Below are positions 55,890 through 64,000 of a stretch of 64,000 nt of DNA, in pieces. The translations under genes were made by a program, and so were the position numbers. The stretch spans positions 1,920,755 to 1,984,754 of the forward strand of contig JAJEKV010000067.1 in the NCBI GenBank assembly GCA_021234155.1. Reading direction: 5' to 3'. This DNA is from Isoetes taiwanensis (Eukaryota > Streptophyta > Lycopodiopsida > Isoetales > Isoetaceae). Each line of letters begins with the position of its first letter. The first letter of the stretch is position 1. Below the pieces are notes generated by a model that did no database searches, was not told the DNA's origin, and worked only from the letters and a program-made list of their open reading frames with translations.

Positions 55890-56920
55890 TCAGATTTCCT
55901 GCTCCAACAAAATTTTCCTTTGGAAAGGAGTCAGCATACCCAAGACAAAAGGAACTCCCTCCTGATAGATAAAAACACTGTCCGCATGTAGCTCCACCCA
56001 CATCCTTATACTTAGAGCAACATCTTCGTGGAGCATCCAAGTATCCTTGGCAACCTTGCGAGAGAGGTTGTGAAGGTCGTCCATGTTAAGAAATTGATCT
56101 CTAGTCTTCTCACAATTGGGATCCATTCTCTTCTTCAAGGCCCATTCCTCTTCATGCTGTCGGTAGACCTCTTAAGTAGGAGGTTCCTAGCCCAAGCCCT
56201 CTTCTCCATAGACAACCAAGGGGCAACTTCATGCCTGGTCTTCACGCATTCAGGATCCTGTGTCCCATGGCAGATTTTCCCATGTACATCAACATGCTCC
56301 ATCACATGGTACGTGATCTTAGTGCATAGGGGGTTCAGGTATAGTTGCTTCACAGTGAAATGACACCTGCACCCCCCCTTGATACTCATTCCCCTTTGTC
56401 TTTTCTTGTAGTCGGGATCATCTTTCTTGGCTTCAGCGACTAGGGCCTTCGTTGTCTTGCTTTTTACTTCCCGAGCTTGGTTGCGCAAATCTTTTGGCCC
56501 ATAACTACACCAATATCTACAACAACAAGCAATGTTAGTGACAATAACATAATACAATAACAGACACTGAAAGTCCAGACAAACAGCTAATGACTATGTC
56601 AGGATTAACCACCTATGTGACCCTAAGGACCCATGTCCGGATTAACCACCTGCACCAACGAAAATCACTCACTTGATAATCTTCAAATGGGCGTGCTCGT
56701 TGACCTTCTTCTTTGCATGATCTCTTCCCTGAGTGGCACGCTTGTAGAAAGTTGTATTACAACCGGGAACATTCTGCTCCCCCTTGATAAAATCAGGAAC
56801 TCTGTCTATGGGGATATGGCAGCATTGAACAGCAACAGAATGCGGATCTCCTGGATTGCTTGCCACATTGTGGTGATCTTCAGTATCCCAGTCCAGGTCT
56901 TTCCTTGAAAAGGAGCCGGT
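55890..56920 (-). pseudogene. MULE-like transposase, N-terminal and middle fragment
   Basis: Minus strand, in pieces: 56866-56669 (VPDFIKGEQNVPGC, FYKRATQGRDHAKKK), 56557-56135 (YWCSYGPKDLRNQA, GCRCHFTVKQLYLNP, HVDVHGKICHG) and 56138-55890 (MWVELHADSVFIYQEG, PFVLGMLTPFQRKIL). These steps are typical of Mutator-like plant transposases: an N-terminal zinc-type DNA-binding region, then the WV...SVFFYQE...F.LG...WQ lead-in to the MULE domain. The catalytic Asp block that should follow is not present before 55800. Likely an intron near 56540-56670. Non-functional. Confidence 0.6.
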
Positions 56921-56999
56921 GGGAGGTTCTTGGATGCGGATTAGGTGCAGCCTCTGAAGTAAACAAGGCCGGAATCAGTGGGGATGCTAGTTAATTGCT

Positions 57000-58132
57000 T
57001 TTAATCTTTCAAAACTATACAAAACTGGAGCTAAAACCACACCTGCAATACATCCGGATCCACGGAGTCCGCCTCCATCGCCGGACTTAGAGGATGAATG
57101 ATGCTGTCCCTGCGCCTTTGAACAGAGTATCACCCGTGACACCCATAAGGGAAATTCAATTTCCTCTTCAAAATTGACCGAATCCGGCGTGAAAGGTATA
57201 TCTAACTTGAAATCTATTTTTGTATTTAATGATCTGATTCGAGTGGTGTGAGGCATGTACCTGATGTACCTTTGTGGCAGGACTGTACCATCGTGGCAGG
57301 AATGAGGGAATGTGGATTTAATGAAAGATTGGCATGGATGGGTGATGATCCATGCGGGTATGCCATGCAGCGACGTTGAATGCGGCATGGGTTGAGGATC
57401 CCCCAGCCATGGGATCGGATGGGATCGGATGGGATGGGGGTGGCTGATTCCGGAAGTCCGGAAAAACCACTGCAGATTTGTCCGGATAAACCACATCCCG
57501 GATGATATATACGGACTTCCGTATTGCAGTAGCAGTATTGCTCAAGAAGAGTCCAAAATGCTCTAACAATGGAACAACTCCACCAGCCAACACCAAATTA
57601 TGGAGTAACTCAGAACAATCCGAGTTGATCCTTGATCAATTCGAAATGGGTTAGAACAGCAGGAAATGGAAGATCAAGTAGTATGGAAGAGCGAAGAACT
57701 CCAATTACTTAACTCCAATCGCAAAATACTGATCTGCCGAAATGACTCCAATCCCCTATATAAGGTAACTAAGGCTAAGATTAGACGGAAAAATGTTTAT
57801 GGGCCTCTATCCCAGCTCGAATCGAGCATCACATGGTCAGATCCGACCCTTTTTATAGGACCCAGCTGACCTGATACAGGTCGCGATCCTCAAGGTTCGA
57901 TTTGCCTTTTAATCACCTCAAACAATGTCGTGATGCCACATCAGCCTCCTAAGGCAATGGTTGAATGTTTTTATGAAGGCCCTTTAATATTATAATTAAA
58001 TGCCATTTCAACATACGAAATAGTTGCCATTAAAAATAACACGTCGAACATTCACAGGCCATCTAATGGCATTTCCAAGGCCAACTCCCCGTCCCAAGGC
58101 CTGCAAGCACGACTTGTCCTTGGACCGTAACA
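57000..58132 (-). mobile_element. Ty3/gypsy LTR (3' LTR of the minus-strand element)
   Basis: On the minus strand the LTR begins TGTTACGG at 58132-58125, directly after the polypurine tract AAGGGGAGGGGAGGAAAT (58150-58133). A TATATAA motif is at 57757-57763. Part of it (about 57240-57520) matches the LTR-like fragment at 42040-42295. The far end is uncertain, near 57000-57150. It follows pol in the expected order. Confidence 0.65.
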
Positions 58133-58150
58133 ATTTCCTCCCCTCCCCTT
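58133..58150 (-). other. Polypurine tract of the Ty3/gypsy element
   Basis: Eighteen purine-rich bases ending just before TGTTACGG, the primer site for plus-strand synthesis in retroviruses and LTR elements. Confidence 0.65.
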
Positions 58151-58809
58151 AGGACCTTGTCCTCAAGATCTAGAGTTTGAAATGAGGAAAACGCTGCACA
58201 AACTCATCTGTCTCCCAAGTGGCATCCGCGGGAGACTGGCTCGCCACAAGACCAGATATTCACGAATATCTCTATTGCGCAACTACCGAATACGAGTATC
58301 TAGAATCCGTTCGGGTGTTACAATGGAGTTCATCACTAGCGGTATACTCTCAGGACTAAGAACATTGTCCGTATCTAGTATAGCTCACTTAAGCTGGCTT
58401 ACATGAAATACAGGATGTATTCCAATATCCTGCGGTAATGCCAACTCATATGCTACGGTACCCAACCTTTTAACAATCTTAAAAGGTCCAGTATAACTTG
58501 GGGTTAACTTAAGCACTCGCCCTTTAACCAACGGTTTAAGGGTGTTGATTCTGATGATGAAGGATGCACAATCCTTCAAAACACAGCCACCCTCCTCATA
58601 GATAACATCACGTCTATGCTTATTAGCATATGAGCATGATCTTGCACCCTATGCAAGTTTTGTCAACATTGAAGCAAAATTGCATTCATGTCATCCAACA
58701 TATTTACGACGGATCCGTCTCTAGATACTTATGCATACTGGCATAAGTTCTGGGATTTTGCCCCATCATAGCAACAAAGGGAATCATCTTAATCCCCATA
58801 TGATGGCTA
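58151..58809 (-). pseudogene. Ty3/gypsy integrase, C-terminal part
   Basis: Minus strand. Just below 58809 the integrase continues with a MGIKMIPFVAMMG block, then decays. After a shift comes KHRRDVIYEEG-like sequence, and 58579-58385 encodes LKLTPSYTGPFKIVKRLG and HPVFHVSQLK. This is the GPY/F-type C-terminal domain that ends most chromovirus-like integrases. Stops near 58680-58700 and a shift near 58580 disable it. The N-terminal and core parts lie at 63247-64000, separated by two Helitrons. Confidence 0.8.
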
Positions 58810-58919
58810 TCTTATATTATAAAGTTTTAGCGTATGTCTTGCATCAAACCCTAATTTAGATAGTTGAGATCGTCTGATTGCATTCAAAGACCGAGATTTA
58901 TCGCACAACTTCCCACCAT

Positions 58920-60520
58920 CGTGATTGGCCTCTTAAGAGGAAAGGGAAAATGGCAGAGAAAAGGGCAAAGTGAGAGGCAAAAAGGCACGGGTAAAAGGGA
59001 AAGACGGAGAAGGGAAAAGGAAAGGGAAAAGAGCACGAAAAAGGGAAAGAAAAAGAAAGGGAGAAAAATGAAGGAAAAAATGACACTATGAAAAGGATAA
59101 GGGGGAAAGGGTGAGGACATAATAAGGGAAAAGAAAAGGGGAAGGGAGGAAAAGGAAGAAAAATAGGGCAACGGGAAAAAAGGTGAAGACGGAAAAAAGT
59201 GACTAAGGGAAAAAGGGGAAGATAAGAATGATGGAGAGAAAGAAAAAAGGGCATGGAAAAATAGAAAGGGAAGGAAAAAGGAGGCGAAAAAGGGAAAAGG
59301 GCATGAGGAAAAGGGAGAGGGAAATGAGAGAGAAAGGAGAAAGTGGCACGAGAAGAGGAAAAGGATGAGGAAAGGACAAAAAGAAAGGGAAAAAGAGATG
59401 GAAAAAGGGAAAAGCGAAAAGCAAAAAGAGAACATAAAACATGGAATAGGAAAAGAGGAAAAGGGAAAAGGGGAAGAGGGTGGGAAAAGGAGGAAAAAGG
59501 GCATGTGAAAAGGTGGGAAAAATGGAATGGAAAAAGGGTGGGAAAATGGAAAGGAAAAGAGAGAAGGAAAAAAAAAGAGTTGAAAGGAAAGAGGAAAAGG
59601 GCATGGAAAAAGAGAAAAGGATGAAATAAAAGAAGGAAAAGGAAAAAGGAAATGGGAGGCGAAAAGGGAAAGGGGAAAGAAAAAAGAACACGAGGAATAA
59701 GGAGGGAAAATGGAAAAGAGGAAGGGAAAAAGGGCACGGAAAAAACTGGAAGAGGGAAAGGGTGAGGAAAGGGTAAAACAAAGGAAAAGAGAGATGGGGA
59801 AAGGGAAAAGAAAAAAAAAAAGGGAATAAGGACGGGAAGAGGGAAGAGGGTGGGAAAGGAAGAAAAGGCAAGAAAAAAAAAAGTGGAAAAAGGGGATGGA
59901 AAAATACATGGGAAAAAGGGAAAAGGAAAAAGGAAAGGGAAAAGGGAAGGGAAAGGAAAGAGAAAAGGAAGGGGGAAGAAAAGAGGAAAAGGGGCACGGA
60001 AAAGGGAAAGGGTGGGGGAAATGATGAAAAAGAAGGAAAGGAAAAAGAAAAGGGAGGCGGAAAAGGGGGGAAAGGAAAGGAAAAAAGGCATGAGAAAAAG
60101 GAAGAAGAAAAAATGGAAAAAGAGACATGAGATAAAGAAGAAGAAGGGGTGACGAGAGGAAGAAAACATTAAAAAAAGGTGGGGAAAAAGGAATGCAAAA
60201 GGGCATGAGAAAAGGGAAGGAAAAGAGAAAAGCAAAAGGAATGGAAAAAGGAAAGGGAAAAAAGAGCATGAGAAAAATGGGAAGGGTGGAGAAAGGTGAA
60301 AAGGGAAGGAAAAAAGCCGTCAAAGAAAGGGAAAGGGAAAGGGAAAAATGAGAAGGAGAAAAGGAAAGAAAAGAGGAGGGAGAAGAGGGTAAAAAAGAAA
60401 AGAAAAAAAAAAGAGAGAAGGAGAAAAGTAAATGTGCAGGGAAAATAAGAAAAGGGAAAAAAGAAAGTGTGTAAGAAAATGAGAAAAAAAAGATATGCAG
60501 GATAGAGCAAAGGGAAGGTT
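58920..60520. repeat. Polypurine array (plus strand) inside the Helitron
   Basis: About 1.6 kb of almost pure A and G with GGGAAAAGG, GGCATGG and GGGCACGG punctuation. The 479- and 445-residue minus-strand frames rich in Phe, Pro, Ser and Leu are artefacts of this composition. Confidence 0.92.
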
Positions 60521-60617
60521 ATCAAATGCACAAAAACCTCTTATAGCCTAGATATGACGGACTTGGTTAACGAGTCTGAGCTGAATAGGTTTCCATCCAC
60601 AAATGTTCCCAACATTT

Positions 60618-60634
60618 GCCCAGCAACGCTGGGC
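60618..60634 (+). other. Helitron 3' hairpin
   Basis: GCCCAGC / GCTGGGC arms with a 3-base loop, 7 bases before CTAG. Identical to 63219-63235. Confidence 0.9.
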
Positions 60635-60645
60635 ACCATTACTAG

Positions 60646-63246
60646 TCCTCCTATATAATAATGATATAGTGTGTGTCCGTTATACATCTCGCCCTAAATC
60701 CAACGACTGAAATTTCACCGTGCAATAAAGGGTGGAGATTTTTTATCTTCTTAAAATATAAAAAAAAAAACCCTATCTATTGCACCGCAATGGTGCAACC
60801 AGCGAGTTCCATCGCTACAGAGTAGGTTATGAAGGCGCCTGAGCCGAGTTCTACCACTGCCAAGTCGATCGAGCATTTTCTATTATTAAAATGGCTTGGG
60901 CGATCAGGGTTTCAAATCCGGCAACGATGTCCCTTTTTGGCTATCAAACTTAAGTCATGGACCAGTCGACCCATTCCTTCCGTTCCTTGGGCCTGCATTG
61001 CGTCCTTTCTATTTAGGCCAAATTCTGATTTGATTTAGTGTTTTTTGATGAGGATGATAGGAAGAGAAGGTTTACTACGACACTCAGCGTCAAGGAGCGG
61101 GCTGCCAGATCTTAGAGAAAGCAGAAGCAGAGAAGTGGCACCATGATGCGGAACCCCAGCATGAGCAGGGGAATTGACCCAGGTACAATTTGGAGATTTT
61201 TGTACTGAAAGATAATGCTGCCTTTGTTCGTGAAGCTATTTCTTTTATTGCGTCTTCTTGACCATCTCAATATTGCTGCATTGAAGCACTGCTTCTTACC
61301 ACTGATAAAGACGAATGTGCAGAGGTCCCATATGCTCTATTTTCCCATTTCTCATCCAGGATTTTTGTCTACAAGGGGTATATTCCTGCCACAACTAAAC
61401 TCTTCTCAAATCCTTCAAGTGGTATTGCAAGTCTTTATTGGCAAAGCATGTTCAATTCTACTTTATAGGTTCGAAAACGTAGCATTCCTTTAGAATGCAG
61501 GTACCTAGGAGTAGTATAACGACTTTGGGTAATGGGTTTTCTTCTGGAATAGGACCCAAAAGTTCCAAGATAGGGATTTTGGTGTTTGACATGCAAATAC
61601 GATTGTAAAGGATTCAATTTGAACCACATACTTTCAAATAGAGAAAATTGCTACAGTAGTATAGTATCAAATGGCTTGCATAGCTTCTTGATGAATTTGT
61701 ATATTTTCAATTTGTGTGGGATTATGAATAATTTCTGTAAAGCATCTTCTGATTTCAGAGGACTGGAAGTGTTTATTTGCAAGGTAAGGTATTTGGCAAT
61801 CACTGTAAAGATCCACAATGGATAAATCTTTAACTCAAGCAAAACTGACATTGATATCATGCTAACACTGGGCACATTCTTGATTATTTGATCACTTTTG
61901 CTGAATGTTTCGCTTTAAAAAGTGATTGAACACATGCATGCACAATTGTTGTATGTGGCAAAACTTTGGGGGGGCTTTCTTTGCCTGTGTTCTATATTTA
62001 TTTCATGGGCTATGATTTGTTGAAGTAAATGGGCCATATGTAATTTTCAGTTTGTTGTAGAACCAACGTTTCAGGTATATATTTGTATTATGCTCACAGA
62101 CTCATTAGATTCATTTATCTATTGTTTTATGATTATTTACCTATTTTGTGCAAGAACGTAAGTGGGGCCTTTTTTATTTTGTAACAGGGCACATGGAAGA
62201 AGTGTCATGCTTTGTTTTCATGGTATCTTCAAAGACACCCTTTTGGTCTGCTTAACAACTAAAGCAGCAACAAAGCAACAAGAATGCCAAATTAATGGAC
62301 CTTCAAAAGTCTAAACACGGCGATGATGGCACCGTTGTGGAGCTAAAGAAAACTCTGCACCTCAGCTTAGGACTCTATTAATATTGTAGTGTGTATTATA
62401 GCGCAAAAAAATCATTGTGATTTTATGATAGTACTTGTAAGCAAGTGCAGAGAACCACAAACTTATTGTATCACGTGTACAAGTTGAATTGATATTCACC
62501 TCTGCTCTGCTGTCAAGCAATTCTCTATATGTTTTGATATCAATGTACAGTGTTTTGAAATCTTATTGTATGTTTTGAAATCTTATAAAATTAAATGATG
62601 TCTAAAGAGAATGGAGGATATAAGTGAGGAGGACGGGTATAAAATTCTTTGCGTTTATTTAGCAAGGAACGTTGCAATGACAAGGATAGTAGTATCTGTT
62701 TAAACACAATGTCCTATGAGATGTATTCAAATGTCCTATGAGATGCATTCAACTTATGTTTTTGCTTCTACATACTCTAGAACATGGTCAGACAAGATAC
62801 CCACTATTGCCTCCAATACCCCATGGTAGTAACAAGAAGACATGCTTTGGTTTTCAACTTATCATCAAAGATTCATAGGTTTTCCTTATTGGAAAAGAAA
62901 AGGCTCAACAAATAAGCAAAGATATGGTATCTATTACAAATAGTAGTTGGCATTACATCATGTATTTGAACAATGAATTCTTAGGCAAGATTGTTTCCAC
63001 TTCCAAGCTTAAGCTTACCACAATTAAGAACACTATAGAAGGACAACAACATGATGACTTTGATAAATTCCAACAACAACATAACGTGATGAGCACAACT
63101 ACAAAACATATATATTATATTACAATTAAATTACATGCCCAAGAAGTAAAACCCCTTCTACATGATGTTCCTATGCAATGTCCAGTAGGCGTCCCAACAT
63201 TTGCAAGTTTCAAATCATGCCCAGCAACGCTGGGCACCATAACTAG
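60646..63246 (+). mobile_element. Helitron, second family member (2601 bp), abutting the first
   Basis: Starts TCCTCCTATATAATAATG at 60646, immediately after the CTAG of the first Helitron. Ends with the same hairpin (63219-63235), ACCATAA and CTAG (63243-63246), then host T. The interior shares no purine array with the first copy. It holds short exon-like frames (60829-61038, 61215-61493) and GT/AG-like borders, so it may carry captured gene pieces. No Rep/helicase. Confidence 0.82.
63219..63235 (+). other. Helitron 3' hairpin
   Basis: Same 17 bases as at 60618-60634, followed by CTAG at 63243-63246. Confidence 0.9.
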
Positions 63247-64000
63247 TTGTTATATGAAAACTTTAGGTAAGGCAAATATTCCTCCCAATGAGTTTGGCAT
63301 TCATGGACAAAACTTCTCAATATATCTTCCAAGATCATGTTATTCGCTCAGTTTGGCCATCCGTTTGTGGGTGGTTACGACTACTCATTCTCAATCGTAC
63401 CTTGAGACCTTTCATAAGGTCCTTCCAAAAGTAACCTGTAAACTTGGTATCCCTATCACTTATGAGAGATAAAGGCAAACCAACAATAGGGAAAACATAT
63501 CTCAGATATGCAGTTGCTACATCTAGATTGGTAGCATCCCCCTTTAAGGCCCGGCATACTTCGTTAGACAATCAACAATTACCCACACCTGAGTGTTTTG
63601 CCTTATGGATCTAGGCAAAGCGACTATAAAGTCCATACTTATACACTCACATCTTTGCAATGGTATAGGTAAAGGTTGCAATAGTCCCCGAATACGACCA
63701 TGGTCAGCTTTAATAGGTTGACACGTCAAACAATGCGAAACCAAGTCCCTGACTCCTTCATGTCTGGCCAAAAGTAGTGGCGCTTGACCAACTCATAGGT
63801 CTTCCATTCACCCACATGCCCAGCTTGTGTGGTTTCATGATGGTCACGCAATATCAATTCTTGAAGATTAGCATGCAATGGTACATAAGCCCTTGGCTTA
63901 TAAAAGTACAACCCATCCTGTTCAGTCTACCAATCCCCAAATTTGGTTACTGCGGGTTGTTGTTTATCTTCTTGACATGCCTCTATAATCCTTTGAAAGA
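63247..64000 (-). pseudogene. Ty3/gypsy integrase, zinc-binding and catalytic core (runs off the window)
   Basis: Minus strand. 63911-63726: HANLQELILRDHHETT, then KRHYFWPDM, the H-H half of the HHCC zinc finger; CLTCQP near 63725 supplies the Cys pair. 63771-63544: SMDFIVALP with the first catalytic Asp. 63571-63335: LISDRDTKFTG with the second Asp and HPQTDGQTER, the usual region before the catalytic Glu block. A one-base loss near 63330 shifts the frame, after which LEDILRSFVHE and YLKFSYN follow to the Helitron junction. The element enters from the right edge of the window, and its gag, protease and RT lie beyond. Confidence 0.85.

Larger units (their letters stand above)
58810..60645 (+). 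mobile_element. Helitron, polypurine-array family, complete copy (1836 bp)
   Basis: 5' TCTTATATTATAAAG at 58810, preceded by host A (58809). The 3' hairpin GCCCAGCAACGCTGGGC is at 60618-60634, then ACCATTA and CTAG at 60642-60645, followed by T. Interior: about 110 bp of unique 5' sequence, a homopurine array at 58920-60520, then about 100 bp of unique 3' sequence. No Rep/helicase frame, so non-autonomous. It inserted at the AT formed by gypsy host DNA and the first T of the next Helitron. Confidence 0.88.

Noticed and set aside
58884-60323. Long minus-strand frames (479 and 445 residues) and similar ones at 39564-41425 and 3-806
   Set aside because: They are almost only Phe, Pro, Ser and Leu (or Lys, Glu, Gly and Arg on the other strand) and open in several frames at once. 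The homopurine composition alone explains them.
58810-63246. Autonomous Helitron coding for Rep/helicase
   Set aside because: No frame with HUH or helicase motifs is present in either element.

Overview
This is a piece of a large, repeat-rich eukaryotic nuclear genome, almost certainly a land plant. Degenerate host genes match plant families: an AAMP-type WD40 gene with a dozen GT-AG exons, and a KAI2/D14-like alpha/beta hydrolase. The rest is plant-type mobile DNA: Ty3/gypsy integrase, an L1-like LINE, Helitrons, a MULE-like transposase and a pogo/Tigger transposase. The mixture suggests a seed-free plant such as a fern, but I cannot name the species. Nothing bacterial, no CRISPR and no operons were seen. 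The only long intact reading frame is the LINE ORF2 (9776-12949, minus). A run of four N at 46123-46126 shows this is a draft assembly, so single-base frameshifts in pseudogenes could partly be assembly errors. Layout: 1-942 is the 5' part of a Helitron carrying a polypyrimidine array. 943-6620 is a satellite region: an about 89-bp unit (satellite A) containing a perfect heat-shock-element motif, a second minisatellite (B), tRNA-like SINE modules, one Helitron 3' end, and a 248-bp TIR element whose empty site is kept in a duplicated copy. 6621-9775 is mostly anonymous. 9776-about 15564 (minus) is a LINE whose ORF1 and ORF2 overlap as TAATG. About 16710-23850 is a 7.1-kb DNA transposon with imperfect terminal inverted repeats and genes on both strands. 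23847-24152 keeps half of a FYVE-like zinc finger. 24931-32660 is the AAMP pseudogene, whose 5-kb intron holds a decayed pogo-type element. 33964-34795 (minus) is the KAI2-like pseudogene. 34800-39520 has no recognisable gene. About 39560-41360 is a second Helitron-like purine array. 41890-42340 is LTR-like. 42425-43680 is an array of about 48 units of 26 bp with dyad symmetry. 43700-54250 is anonymous sequence with several minisatellites (45581-46690, 48408-48500, 50380-51110, 51890-52345, 53760-54245) and an FCP1-like phosphatase fragment. 55377-56920 is a MULE-like transposon fragment. About 57100-64000 (minus) is a Ty3/gypsy retrotransposon interrupted inside its integrase by two Helitrons lying head to tail (58810-60645 and 60646-63246). 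The genes do not form a pathway. The window records nested insertions: Helitron into Helitron into gypsy, a TIR element into a duplicated satellite, a pogo element into a WD40 intron, and SINEs into satellite. The best leads are the heat-shock-element satellite, the exact Helitron-Helitron-gypsy nesting, the Helitrons that carry long homopurine arrays, the two-strand 7-kb transposon and the 26-bp dyad array.
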